Source of the DNA: Coturnix japonica
Taxonomy: Eukaryota > Chordata > Aves > Galliformes > Phasianidae
NCBI RefSeq assembly: GCF_001577835.2
Contig: NC_029526.1
Location: 1,333,510 to 1,397,509 of the forward strand
Direction of reading: 5' to 3'
Length of the DNA stretch: 64,000 nucleotides
This document shows, piece by piece, positions 14,201 through 26,524 of this stretch (the first letter of the stretch is position 1; each line of letters opens with the position of its first letter). The notes under the pieces are model-generated. The model worked only from the letters and a program-made list of their open reading frames with translations, was not told the origin of the DNA and searched no databases. The translations under genes were made by a program, and so were the position numbers.

Positions 14201-15030
14201 AGGTGCACGTGGCACTGGTGGCATAGGCCAAATTTGTGGTCCTCAGAATGACCTTCCTGTTTTTTCCCAGCCACAGAGAGCTCCGAGTCATCACACTGCA
14301 TGTCAGGCAGCGGCTCCAGCGGCTCCGACAGTGGCTGTGTCTCCAGCATCCCACAAGAAAGCTTCTGTGAAGACATGGGTTCACCTCCCTATGTGCCCCT
14401 GGGCTCACAACACAGCTCTGCAATGGAGGGCAAACCCCGGTTCACGAACAGCCAGTACATTTCTGCAGTAAGTGCAAGCAGCCAAAGCACTCTCTTCACT
14501 CTGCCCGTTCCCACCACTACCTCCCCAGTTCAAGGCATTGCCTCTCACGTGGGGACTGAAGATGCTGCTTTTGGGCTGGGAGTCGCTGTGGGGAAGTGAC
14601 ACTTCCTCATGCAGAGACTCGCCTCTTCTGGGGCAGGCGAGAGCCCCCGTATTGTGAAAGCCTCACCTTCGGTGACCGAGATCCCTGAGGAGATGCACTG
14701 GAAAGGATCTGCAGTGCTGGAGGCTGCGTCAGGAGGGGATGCTGCACATCCTGGGGTTGAATGAGTGGAGTTGTGCCGCAGATGCTGCTCAGCTCCTTCC
14801 CTGGGATGTTTGGGCCTTCTGTGGGGAGCAGTGAGATGGAGCGGTGGGGAAGAATGGCAGCCTGTTGCTCTGTGATGTAACTGCTTCTCAGCTCCCGAGG
14901 GTTCTCAGCCACCGCCCTTCCCACTAGCTTGTGTCCTGACGCTGTTGCCCTCTAACCCTGTACTAATGCTGGCTTCTCTCCTCTGCAGAAAGCAGGCCAG
15001 GCCACCATAAGTCCCTCGACAATAGTGTGA
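8223..15030 (+). CDS. PLEKHG4: PLEKHG4 (puratrophin-1), Rho guanine nucleotide exchange factor, 3' part (5' exons missing)
   Basis: Dbl-family exchange factor that loads GTP onto Rho GTPases in the cytoplasm. Ten exons join in frame: 8223-9109, 10530-10779, 11127-11216, 11504-11728, 12350-12520, 12699-12876, 13490-13606, 13690-13953, 14271-14467, 14989-15030 (806 residues, TGA at 15028). In order: a spectrin-like helix (residues 1-90, with WKFAWSKCQETKL), a Ser/Pro-rich linker, the DH domain (about 297-480, with TTEREYVRSL and the CR3 motif QRMSKYALLLKDL), the PH domain (about 485-600, with FEIWFRRRK), then the PLEKHG4-type tail with ASIAVSLFDH and a Ser/Gly run GSGSSGSDSGC. The tail is longer than in human and ends STIV, a class I PDZ-ligand pattern. 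The first exon begins in phase 0 after a good acceptor, so upstream coding exons must exist. The neighbour KCTD19 converges from the opposite strand, as in human. Identity is firm; the N terminus is unseen. Confidence 0.95.
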
Positions 15031-16620
15031 TCCCCTCTGCATACGTATACGGCCTAAGGAAGTGGAGTTGTTGTAAGTAGCCCCTAAAGAGGATTTTCCA
15101 GCTGCTCCAAGTGCTGGTCACGTTTGTCAGGAGCTCTGAGACAGTAGAGTCTCACCCTCAGCTTCCCCTGAGAAGCTTTCCTCGCACATTCCTGACCAGC
15201 CTCTGAGGCTCTCATTGATCTGATTAGAGTTGACCAACTCCCACAGCCAGAGCCATCACCTTAAATAACGTCTGATGCCTCTCTGGTTTGAAGGAGCAGA
15301 AGCAAAACCAGCAGAACCATGTTCAGGTAGCAGAGGTTGAGCACCACCTCATTCATGCGTCAGCGCTCAAATGAGCTTCTCTGCTCTCATTGCTGCCCAG
15401 CTGTCTAACCACTAACCTGTTTCTTGTGGCTGTTTGCCAGAATCCTGCTCTTCCTTTTGTCCCACTGAGTTCTCTTGAGGGGGAGTCCATGGCATTCTCC
15501 CTAAGCTGGATTTATCCCAGTTTCCTTTGAACCTCCCAAGGAAACTGTGGGCAGCACCAATCACAGGAGCCTGCTAGGCTGTGGGCAGAAAGTCCTGAGG
15601 GGAAACCACCAAATGTTGGTCCCCAGGATCAGGGCTTTAATGTGCAAGGCACAGGGTGACGGATGGTGGAGCCCATGCCTTGTGATCTGCAGGTTGGGGT
15701 GTTGTACTGACCTAAACAGTGCCAGCCACTGAGGTTAAGGCTGGGGATCCCAACCCCTTTTGGGGCAGGTAGCAGACAGGACCTTCTAAAGCAGTCACAG
15801 CTGCAGTGGGGTTTGCTGGCCCACTGTACGTGGCCTTGGGTGAGTCCTGAGGGACAGGGCAGCTCTCAGCCTGGAGAACACAGCCTCCCACTGAGGCACC
15901 TCCAGCAAAATGTTCTTTCTGCACCAAAATGCAGCTCTGTCAAACCATGGCTTTAAAGTATTTGGCAAACTCACAGCTGGCCAGGCTGGGGAGCTGCAGG
16001 CTGTGGATCCTGCCACCTCGTAGGAGTGAAGCCAATCTAACCCATTGCACGGTGCTGTGTTCCAGGTTTGATTGCCATTTCAAACACACTGAAGACCCCA
16101 GGCCTTTGACCAGCAGGAGGAGACAGTCTTCATCTCTGAAGATGTTTTTACACTTTAAACGGGCTCTGTCAGACAGCACAAAAGCTGCCCTCCGATGGGG
16201 GGAAGCCCGGGAAGGTTTCTGTCAGCTACGCTTATAACTCTGGTGTTGGATGGGACCTCGGGCATTTGATACTTGTTAGCCCTATATTTATAAGTAATAA
16301 GTAACATAGCTGTTTGGAAAAAAAAAAAAAAAAGAAAGAAAAAATGTATTATTTTTAAAGCTATGTGCTGTACAGATTTTTGTTACATTGACCCTGTTCC
16401 TATTTGTTCTGCAAGCTGCACATTTTATAAAGTTTTTGGAAGGGCAAGAAGAGAAACCAAGATATTTAAGAAAAGTAGAGTAACTTTCCGTTTCAGGGTT
16501 ATATTGACCTGGAGCTCGAGCTTAACGTCCTTCCTTATGTTCTAAATATGTCTATCATAGCAGTAATTTATTTTCTTGGCTTAACACTCCTGTTTTAATA
16601 AAAGCAAGTTTCATTGTTAC
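15031..16620 (+). other. PLEKHG4: PLEKHG4 3' UTR
   Basis: Non-coding sequence after the TGA at 15028. It contains a run of about 17 A residues at 16318-16334 and ends near an AATAAA at 16597. A second AATAAA at 17345 could give a longer transcript. No other gene is recognised within it. Confidence 0.65.
16597..16602 (+). terminator. PLEKHG4: Poly(A) signal, PLEKHG4 (proximal)
   Basis: AATAAA about 1.57 kb after the PLEKHG4 stop codon, in AT-rich sequence. It is the first canonical hexamer I see in the 3' UTR. Confidence 0.6.
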
Positions 16621-17344
16621 GGTGAATTGTTTTCTTCAGACCATTCTTCCAGTGCCTCGGTGCTGAGCTTCTCTGCCTTAACCCCCTGCTCTCCTGTGCT
16701 AACCCACCAGCTCGCCGTGCCCAGCAGAAGTGCCTTCCCCGAGGTGAGGTGTGGGCAGGGAGGAGGGGGGCTGCGTGTTGGGGGCTGAGCTGCGCCCCCC
16801 AGCTCCTCTGTGCAGCTGCTGGCCCAGTTCTCATTGAGCAGCAGCAACCTGAGGCTGCTGCTGGGCCATCTGCAGGGGTTGTGAGCAGCCAAACTCAGAC
16901 CACGCGTTACCCTCAACTAGTTCCTCTCGACTCTGGAAATACCTGTACTGTACGTAAAAATCTTGTTTATGCTTAATGAGGTGAATGTGTCTTGTTTTGG
17001 TTTTTAAACAAAACTTATTTTGTAGGTGGCAGCTGGAGCACAGCTGACACCTTTGTATATGAAACTGTGTGAGGAACGGTTGCACTGGAATGCATTGAAA
17101 AGTTACTGTTCTAAAACCATTGCTAAGTTAATGCAAGGTTTGGGGGCTCTCAAGGCAGCAATGGCTCATGTCACCAGAGGGGAAGAGTTTACTAAGGCAA
17201 AAAAAACAAAAGCCCAAACTTGCTGAATGTTTCAGTTCCAAAGGTTTCTGTATTGCTGGAAAAACAACCAAAACTCAACCCACAGACAAAAACCTTCATG
17301 TTTACCTGATGCTGGTTGGTTTTTTTTCAGGGTTTGATTTGTCT

Positions 17345-17350
17345 AATAAA
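17345..17350 (+). terminator. PLEKHG4: Poly(A) signal, PLEKHG4 (possible distal site)
   Basis: AATAAA followed by T-rich and GT-rich sequence (TTATTTTCTTTATGTG). It lies about 190 bp from the opposing KCTD19 poly(A) signal. Confidence 0.45.
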
Positions 17351-17543
17351 GGTTATTTTCTTTATGTGAATCTTGTTGCTGTGTGGCATGGTGATTTCAG
17401 TCTGCGAGGGAACAGCTGTGCCGTGGGCACCCAGGTACCCTCTGCAAGGGCTGGGGGGAGACTGAAACACTGCTATCTTACCAGGGTGGTGGATGCGGGG
17501 GGAGATAAGAGCCCAGATGAGAACTGTACCCACTTCAAGGATT

Positions 17544-17549
17544 TTTATT
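17544..17549 (-). terminator. KCTD19: Poly(A) signal, KCTD19
   Basis: TTTATT on the plus strand, so AATAAA on the minus strand, only 15 bp beyond the KCTD19 TAA at 17564-17566. It implies a very short 3' UTR. Confidence 0.6.
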
Positions 17550-17563
17550 AACGTCCTGTAAAC

Positions 17564-20500
17564 TTACATTCCCAAGGTAAAGGAGGAGACGGAGCGAGCA
17601 AACCCTCTCTGCATCAGCAACTGGAGGCAGCAGCTGTATTTCCGTGCCAAGGGCAGCGTGAACTGGGAAAGCACAGATGGAGGTGGGGTTAAGTCCCTCG
17701 CTGGCTGCGCAACCTCCTCTGCCCCGTGTTGCTTATCCACCCCAGAACAGTCCACCTGCTTCTTTTGTGGACGTCTCATAAATTAGCAGCATGCTTTTTA
17801 ACTCTGATGAAGGCTTGTTGTGATAGGAGCCAATCTGTGTCGTAAAGCCCCTGCCTTATTTAATTCATTAGCAAACAGCAGGGGAATCAGTTCAAGGGGA
17901 AAGCCAGTAGTATTAAGAAGCCCTACAGCATCACCTTGTGGCGAGTGGAACTTACCTCCACCCACTTCAGAAGCTGCTCACGAATGTTTCTGTCCCCTTT
18001 GAAGTATTCTGTGCTCAGCAGATCACCAACAAACTCCTTGGGTGTGATCTGCTGGGTCTGAACCAGAACACAACGTGGTCATAACAATGGGCAAAGTGGG
18101 AAGAGTTCGGTCTCGAGTTTCTAAGCCCTGTCACCCCAGTGGAGGCACAGCTCTGCTCGGACCTACCCACAGCCTGTTCACAAGGGTCATGACTTTGGCC
18201 GTGATTTCCTTGGGGTCCTTCTGCCTGATGGAGTCCAGGATGACATCGGTCAGGAAGAAGTGGCACTTCCTGGCGTAGAACATCTCTTCGTGGGAGAGGG
18301 CAAAGCGAAGGAAAATGGTGTCTGCAAGAAACACATGGACAAAACCATCAGGAAAAAAGGGATGTGGTTGCAGCATTTCACATTTCAGTCACCCAGCTGT
18401 TGGCTTCTTTAATACCTGTCCTGCCCAAGGAGTCCTGCAGTCAGTTTTCAAACCTGAGCTTGGTGTCAATACACGTCAGGCTGTTGATCTGTGGCTTTCT
18501 TCCTGTTCTTTTGGTTAGTTACAGAGGTAACACCAGCAGCCCTGCAGCCATTTGCATCTCCTTACCTTGGGGAAGCCCCTGGGGGTTTGACTTCTCCAGC
18601 TGGATGCCACCCATTAGAGTGCTGTAAACGATGCTCTCTTCGTGCCACGTGTGACAGCCATCACTACCTATAACTGGAGGATGTTGGACTTTCAGGATCG
18701 CTCCCACGTTTCTGTGAGCTTCCTGGAGAGCTCTGGTACGTTGGCCATCCCTTGGTTCTGTAGCAAAGCCTATGTAGAAGTAGCAGATCACACATCTGTT
18801 CTCTTGTGTGACCACAGAATGGATCTTATTGAAGTTCTGCCCTATTTTGGCCTTTGTGAGGGAAAGCGAAACAGTAACGGACAGAAAACAACAAACTGAA
18901 CATCAAATCATTTACAGCCTTTAGCGCAACATTGCAGCTCTTATACACAGCGTAACAAAAACCGAGCACCATTTAGGCCAGGATTCTTTCAGGGGTTATG
19001 AAAGAGGATTCTTTTTCTATAGGAAAAAAGGAATAATCTTCCTTGTACTGCTACGGTTACAGCACCAGATTGTGATGAATGACCTTGCTTTGCCAGCAGT
19101 TAAAACTTACCACCTGCTTTACGGATGGGCTCCAACTGCAAGCTCCTGTCTCTTCCTTCACCAGGAAAGCTTCCTATGAGCAGGAGGACAAGGAGAGCAA
19201 TGAGACCATTGGTCCAGTTCAGCAGCAGGATCTAAGCATCCATCTCACGTCTCGTGATTCAGTTAAATATTCCCCTCGTTTTTTGCAAACAACAGTCAGA
19301 GAGTAATCATTTACCTTCTGCTGGTTCCTTGTTTACATTCCAGATGCTTTTTCCTGTTAGGAGAGTCGTTTTGATGGTGTTGAACTGATGCATTCCAGTG
19401 CTTGGAGTAACTGGCAAACTCACTTTGGACACATTTTGCCCCAGCTGCTTTTCTCCAGCCCCACATTTGGGCTCATTTTCTTGAATTGCAAAGCTCATTT
19501 TCCCAGCAGAACAAGCAATAGAAGCTTTGACAGCTCCATCCTGCTCAGCAGTGCCGTGTGGAGGCACGGTGCCTGTGACACAACCATCAGCTACTTCCAC
19601 ATGCTGAGAATCCCGTCTCTTGGAGTTCAGCGTGCCCCATTCCTTTACCAGGGAAAGTAATTTCAGGATGTCGATGGATGAGTCTTTATTTTCTGCTTGT
19701 TTCCTTAAACTGCTTCTCATTCCTCTCTTCCTTGGAGGGCTTTCCAAACGTAAGCTGGATTTTGCTGTGCTGGGTGAGGACTCATCGTATCCTTCAGCTG
19801 CATTCTTTCGCTTCGTGCCCCCACTCTGTGGTGCCATTTTGGGAGGCTTTGCCTTCCCCCCATTGCTGTCTCTCTTCCCCTTCAGATCTTTTATGTTATT
19901 CTGTATATCAGTATGATTACTGGAACCCACAGCTGCACACGAATACACCTATAGCAGAGCAAAGCACTGTTATTCCTGTTCCTCGTGGAAAGAAATACAG
20001 ATCTTGCCTTTCCTAACAAGAGCTATATTTGATTCATTCTAATACAAGCCTTTGAGAACCAAGTTCTTCATCTTTGGAAATACTTTCTCACTCCTATGCC
20101 TGCTGCTGTGCCTTAGCCCTGCCCTGGCAATCCAGCACTGATGCTGTGCTGTCTGGAATCACCTCTGTTCACACCACTGAATGCTCACCAAAGCTTTCTA
20201 TGGCAATGCCTCGTGAAAGTTATACCTCTTTGTGGTCTTTGCTGAACTCACGCTCCTTGTTCCAAGGCACTCTAGATGGAAAAGAATCCTCATTCTTCAG
20301 TTCCTTGTTTTGGATCCATAACCTAGAGAATGGATAACTTTGACCAGCAGATTCATGTGAGCCTTGCTGATAGATCAGACTACAAACTACAAACTAAGTC
20401 AGAGGAAAGGACGTTATACTGGAGAAAAGCAAAAGAAATACTTCACCTACCTGTACGCATCGCAGTGATAAAGTGCCTCCAAAAGGGAAGGGATCCGGTA

Positions 20501-23500
20501 CTCCTCTGCTTCTTGACAGAACAGAGGCCATTCTCTGTATGTTGTAAATGAACAGCGAAATCACTGAATAATCTTAGCAAATACCTTATCCAATTATATA
20601 TAAATTCTGGAAGCTTAAGCAGGCAGTGCACAAAAGATGCGCTGACAGGGGTGATTTTCCTTATAACGCTGTGGACAAAAAGCCTATCAAAAGTCTGATT
20701 CTATTGAAAGCAATGGGAATCTTAGCATTAAGTACCACTGACTTCTACACTATTACCCCTCTGCTGGTTAAGTGAAAATATCTGTTCTTATTTTAGCCAT
20801 GGGTGTGAAAGACAAAGACCTGATTTTGAGAAGCCTGCTGTGTGATGTGCACAATGCTTTCCTCCTGTTGAAAACTCATCCTAGCATTTTCCATAGGGAA
20901 TCCCATAATGAACATTCGCAGATGGGAATAAATTCTCCACTCTCAGAAATGCTCTCAGCCTTGGGATGTGATTCCTTCACTACCAACCCGTAGGCGTTGC
21001 AGTTGGTCCTATCCCATGTGCTGCCCTTCTAACAATTCCCAGGCATGGTCTGGCCCACCAGGACTCCTTGCAGAGGACCAGGAACATTCCCAGACATATT
21101 TAGTTTGCTTGCACAGTGGTGCCTGACATTCAGCTTCCTGTGTGACTTTGATGTCAGCCATGAAAGTAAACAGGGATTAACACACCAAAGCAGCCACCAG
21201 TGTGATGTTTCTGTTGACTTTGAGGAAAAGAATGAGAAAATATACAACAGCTAACTGAGCTAAAATTGACCACATCAGCTATACCACTGTGGGTTTGGAA
21301 GAGATTTTTCAGCATTAAAACAGAGATGCCAGTAGAGGGTGCAAACGAAATATATTTCAGATGAACTAAATCAGACTTTGGCATCGGTATATGCATATGT
21401 ATATATAATATAAACCAACCAGCCAAAAAACCCCACAGCTGAAGAACGATGCGATGGTTTCCATAAATAAAAAAACATTTTCCCTTTTGCTAGCAGTGTG
21501 CACAGCGCACAGATCTGTGGCCTTCACCACAGCACAAGGGTCTGCTCCACCTCTCATTAAAATAGATGAACTAAACTCATCTCGCAATTACCTCCAAATA
21601 CCAACGGCTTACATCTAGACAGAACAGTTTGCTTCAGAATTCAATAGAATTCTGCCTTTTTTGGGGTAGTATTTATATGCCCTACAACCATCTGATATAA
21701 CAGAAAGCCGTCAATTCACTCTTACTTAAATTCCGCAGGCAGAATCAGTTTCCCAAGTCTTAGAAAGTTGAGAATGTGTCGAAACATCTGCCCGTCTCCG
21801 TGGATTAGAAGACTTTGACCATAAGTGATCCAACAGACTTTCTTGTCATTTGACAGCAGCTCCGGGTACTGCAGAAATAAAGAGTCATCAAGGTAGTGGG
21901 AAGAACATTGAACCAGCTCCATCAGGTCTGCTGATCTTATTAGCCCAGTGACTTATTAACCCAGAAAGTGCTTTCTTAAGAAGTCAGGTTTATTTGCCAC
22001 AGGTCCCTGAACATATTTAATAGAGTACTCAGAGCAAAACAACTCGAATATTTGCTCTTATTAGAAATGTAGCTCAGTCACCATAGAATTATAGGTTCTG
22101 TCTTAGGAAGGGTCACATTAATGCCTTAAGGCAGCTCCATCAGTTATCCGTACCTTCAGCAAGGTCTGTAAGTAAGTTTCATACCAGTTACTTCCCACGT
22201 AAACTTTCACAATCTGATGCAGTGTACACACTGACACCTCTGCTGTCCACTCTGCATCTGGAAACAGCAAGAAATGGAAAGGGGACGATTAGGATCCTAC
22301 AGCCTGAAGCACTGAGCCAAGGGAAAAAGATCTTCATTAACTGCATTCAGGTAAAACTGCTCATTATGTTTTAAAATAGAAGAGATTTTTGACTTACTGC
22401 AATCTCCGCCCTCTGATGGCATCTGTTGCTTCAGATAGCATTTTAAAGCTTCTTTCATTGGCTCGTAGGTGAGGTCCCCTTTGTCCAAGTAGGCGCAGAG
22501 CTCTTGGATTTCAGAAATATCCTCAGTGAGGGGAAGTCGGCAAGTTCCCAACCAGTTCCTATCCAGAAGGAGAAGCCATATCTTTTTTAATCGGGGGGAG
22601 GAGGTCATTACGTGTTCCACCATCCTGCTGCCTTTCCATAATCCTTTAGAGATGGGGTAGTGTGCGTTTGTGTTGCAATTGATGCTGGACAAAAGGTGTG
22701 AGGGGAGTGGAAAGGGAAGTGCTCATCTCTCTGGTGACTGGTGATAGGGCATGAGGGAGTGGATTAAACCATCAGGAGAATTTCAGGTTGATTATTGGCA
22801 AGTTGCAATAGTGAATGGTTGGGCTTTGGCAGAGGCTCCACAGGGTGGTGCTCATGGCCTCACAGCTGCCAGCATTGAAGAAACTTTTGGGCAGTGCTCT
22901 GAAATCTATGGTTTAACACTCAGATTGCCCTGTGCAGAGGTGGGAGTTGGGCTCGAAGACCCTCATGGATCCCTTTCAACTCAGGATACGCGATTCTGTT
23001 ACTTAAGGTACTTCAGAGAGAATACATTCAGCATGAAAAACCCCTACGTGATATCAAGTTTATCCCATACGGTGTCACTTTATGTTCACAGCGTTCCGTT
23101 CGGATGAGGCAGATGAGCACTATAAGCCATCGGGAAGCCACCCCGCGGGGGATCACCAATCCCAGCACCCTCCCGACGGGTTCCCATCCCCTGGGACAGC
23201 CTCAGATCCTTGTCCCCACGTTACCTGGCGTGTTGGAAGAGGACCCCGCTGCCGCACACGTGGAGGCGGTGCCGGCTCAGGTCGCTGCCCACCAGGAGCT
23301 GTCCGAGTGCTGAATCGGGGTAGTGCTGCAGCAGCCCCAGCGCCATGCTGTATCTCGCCGCACGCTGCCCCGCTCCGCTGCGCCGCCCGCCCGACCCGCA
23401 ACGCCCCGCAACGCCGCCTGCAACCGAGGGGACGAGGGGTTCGTTACCGAGTGATGCTGCTTAACGGCTGCTGTCAGGCTCCGGGGAGACCCGAGTGCGG

Positions 23501-26390
23501 CCTTTCAGTGTTTAGGGAAGTAAGAAGTGGATGGACTCTATAGCAAGGGCTGTTGTGACGAGGGGAAACAGGTTCTAACTAGGAGAGGGGAGATTTAGAT
23601 TGGATGTAAGGAAGATGTTTTTTACACTAAGTGTGGTGAGACACAGGCTGCCTGGAGAGGTGGTGTTGCCCTGTCCCTGCAGACAGCCAAGGTCAGGGAA
23701 CGAGGCTCTGAGCACTGATGGAGCTGTGGGTGTCCCTGCTCAGTGCAGGGTTAGAGTGCCTTTAAAGTCCCTTCCAACTCAAACCATTCTATGACTTCCC
23801 AGCTGATCAAATGTCTATGCAAATGAGTTGATCTTTAGGACTAAGTAGAATGGTCTCAAATTGCACCAGGGAAGACTCAGGCTGGACATTAAGAAATACT
23901 ACATCTCCAAAAGAGTGGCCAGGCATTGGAATGGGCTGCCCAGGGAGACAGTGAAGTCACCAGCCCTGGAGGTGTTCAAGGAATGTTTAGGCACTGTGTT
24001 GAGGGACGTGGTTTAGTGAGAACTGTTGGTGATAGGCTGGACTGGATGATCTTGTAGGTCTTTTCCAACCTTGGTGATTCTATGATTCTATTATATGATT
24101 TCAGTTCATAGTTGACTGTATTTATACCATTCCTGTTTCACACTATCAAGTTCCCCTATGTACGTTGTATTACCTCTATAGATCCTCACAGCCTCTGTAA
24201 GTTCAGGGATTCCTAAAGCTAAAGCTTCCTCCTCCAAGGCATCGATGTTGGAGAAATCATCAGGCAACAACATCTTCTTGGAGCGGAGAAAGTTAACTTG
24301 AAAAGAAACACAAAACAGGAAGTGAAGTGATCGTCCTGTGCCCAGTGCTCAGCTCTGGAAATAGAGCTTCTTGTGACATCCTGCAGCATCCCCATTTCTA
24401 TATACAGACAAACATGGCAGATAATAGGCAGCACGCCGTGAAATGATGCCTTTGAAAATGATAGCCTGTGAATGAGGCTTGTGCTGGAGGAGACAAAACA
24501 GAGCACAAATAACTGGGTGACCACAGAATTAGGTTAGTTCTGTTTATTCATCACACCCTAAGAAATTCATGATAGAGGTTTGGCTTGGTTTTCCTGGACA
24601 TACCTCCATCCCGGTGTGCCCTTAAATGTGTATTTTCCCATATGGCAACAGTAGTTCCAGTTCCTGATGCCATAATGCATTTCAGTTCAGCAAACCGTTC
24701 GATTAATGAGGGATAAATAAGTAGGACCATAAGTGGGTCATTTGGGGTTATGAGACTCCAGAAGGCACTTGGTGCATGTTTTGCTTCTTGCAACTGACAG
24801 ACAGCAAAACCAAACCAATAGGCATGAAAAGATTCCAGTCTTTGACTGGAGACAGGGAGAAATGGTTTAATTAAAGATGATTAAGACATCACAGTAATAA
24901 GAAGAGTTACCTATGAAGCGGAATTCGCTGTAGTCGCATTCGATCAGGGCCGCGTTCTCAAGCAGCCACAGCAAGTTGTCATCATTAACCAGCACTGGAT
25001 ATTTTCTCACTAAATCTAATGGCAAAAAGCAGTAATTCACTTCTTCTTCTGTATCGAGTAAAGGCGTATCCACGAGCCCAAGGGGAGTTCTGTCATGTAA
25101 CCCTGGGTGAAGAAAAGCAGAGAAGAAACAATTAGCTAAAGATGGAACTTCTGGCTTGCAGCAGTCTAGCAAAAACCCGTGGAATGAAAAATAATTCTTA
25201 AGTCCCTTCTATAGAGTTTCCTACACACAGAGTGAAAAGCATCTGCTGAAGCCCAGATTACCCTGCCAAGAGCTACACGTCTTGTTCTATGGTCCCATGG
25301 TGTGACATGTGCAAAACCACAGCAAAAAACTCCAATCCCTTCAGCTTTGCCATAACCAAGAGCTGTGAGCTGGGCTCACTCTGGGTTACCCAGCAGAGGA
25401 ACCTCGCTTAGTGAGCCTGGGAAGGGTCTGGGACACCTACCTGCAAACACTGGGCTCCTAGGGGGGATCTCTGATGGCTTGTTGGCACATTTCTGTGTTC
25501 TCCAGTTATTCAGAGGCATTCTTCCAGCTATTGGTGTATCTGCATGTTGGACACGTGAACTATCCTCCTTCAAATCGTCTAAAAGCTGTTAAAATACATA
25601 AAGCTTTTCTATGCAGCTGTGGGAAGGAGTCCAGTCCATGCCATGATGCAGTTCACATCTACTACAGCATGCCATGGAATGCTGTGCTCAGACAAGAACA
25701 GACACAGATCCCATTCCTAACATTGTGATACTTAAAGTTAGCTGGAGGAACAGAATGAATGAAGAATATCTATGGGGATGTGAATATGGGGAATATCTAC
25801 AGGGATATGAATGGAGAATATCTATGAGGATGTGAATGGAGAATATCTACAGGGATATGAATGGAGAATATCTATGGGGATGTGAACTACACTGAGAGCT
25901 GTTTCTGTGTTCCAGAACAAGCCAACTGTTTTTTGAGCACTTGAGTTCTGATGGCACCATCACAAGCACTGAGAAAGGCACACATGCATTCCTTGATATC
26001 ACATCCTCATACAGATGGTGCTAAGAAATGAATACGGACCATCTCTTAACAGTAATTACATCTACATGAGACACCCAGAGCACCCCGCTTTACCTGTATT
26101 AAAGGTGTCAGCTGCAGAGCTGATGCTTGCTCGTACAGTAAGTTCAATTCAGTGCAGCTGAGAGAAGGCAGCTTTGAAGTCTGCAGGTAATAATGAAGGT
26201 GCCTGAATACAAAACCATCCTGGTCAATAAATAACCTCAGATTGTCAGACCAGTCTTGGACAGAAGCCTCTTTCCACAATGGAGAGTCAGGAAACTGAGC
26301 GACTTTGCTTCTGGGGAGTGAGAAATACCACCCGCCAACGTTAAGATTAATGGACTCTTCTTCTGGAGGTTCAGCAGCGCTCTCTGGTCC
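17564..26390 (-). CDS. KCTD19: KCTD19, BTB/T1-domain protein (first coding exon not resolved)
   Basis: In mouse this is a testis protein acting with ZFP541 and HDAC1/2 in male meiosis. Exons in coding order: 26094-26390, 25441-25585, 24911-25102, 24174-24296, 23225-23417, 22398-22558, 22154-22257, 21726-21868, 20451-20534, 20226-20322, 19315-19948, 18566-18769, 18167-18321, 17956-18051, 17564-17662. All phases match, giving 908 residues plus the unseen start, against 926 in human. BTB/T1 repeat 1 is at residues 15-99 ([14 protein letters not shown]), repeat 2 at about 160-250 ([18 protein letters not shown]), repeat 3 at about 380-480 ([19 protein letters not shown]). A Ser/Lys-rich middle (513-724) and a conserved C-terminal domain ([21 protein letters not shown] is preceded by F here) follow. 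The exon at 26390 opens in phase 0 after a good acceptor and has no ATG, so the start codon is in an upstream exon. Homology is clear throughout. Confidence 0.95.
22770..22998 (+). mobile_element. CR1 LINE fragment, old
   Basis: Diverged CR1 3' region: TGGGCTCGAAGACCCTCATG followed by CCCTTTCAACTCAGGATA and an eroded ATTCT end near 22995. It lies in a KCTD19 intron, antisense to that gene. The 5' limit is vague. Confidence 0.6.
23225..23440. promoter_or_regulatory. CpG-rich block over an internal KCTD19 exon
   Basis: GC- and CpG-dense stretch covering the KCTD19 exon 23225-23417 and its 5' flank, unlike the AT-richer introns around it. It could be an intragenic CpG island or only reflect the Gly/Arg/Ala-rich coding here (the residues before SMALGLL). 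Confidence 0.4.
23529..23798 (+). mobile_element. CR1 LINE fragment
   Basis: Typical CR1 3' region with AGATTTAGATTGGATGTAAG, GGAAGATGTTTTTTACAC and the end CCCTTCCAACTCAAACCATT then CTATGA. Inserted in the KCTD19 intron just upstream of the CpG-rich exon, antisense to the gene. Confidence 0.85.
23843..24098 (+). mobile_element. CR1 LINE fragment
   Basis: A second CR1 3' end within 50 bp of the previous one and in the same orientation. It has GGCTGGACATTAAGAAATAC, TGGGCTGCCCAGGGAGACAG and the 3' terminal direct repeats GATTCTATGATTCTA at about 24076-24092. It is better preserved at its 3' tip than its neighbour. Confidence 0.85.
25764..25886. repeat. 25-bp minisatellite, about five copies
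   Basis: Units starting GAATATCTA recur at 25764, 25791, 25816, 25841 and 25866. Two variants alternate: one with ATGGGGATGTG or ATGAGGATGTG, the other with CAGGGATATG. The array therefore reads A-B-A-B-A, a 50-bp higher-order period. It lies in a KCTD19 intron. Confidence 0.85.
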
Positions 26391-26524
26391 CTTCAAAAAG
26401 AAAAAGGAAAACGCATCATAAGGGAGAACAAACCTCTAAGTGCTGAAGCAACACAACGTTTTATTCTAATGTTCCATTGGACTCTGCATTTCCCATTGGC
26501 CTTTCCAACCAAAGGTTCCACCAG

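Noticed and set aside
16318-16334. A-run as a possible retrocopy tail
   Set aside because: No target-site duplication or processed coding sequence beside it; a simple A-run in the PLEKHG4 3' UTR.
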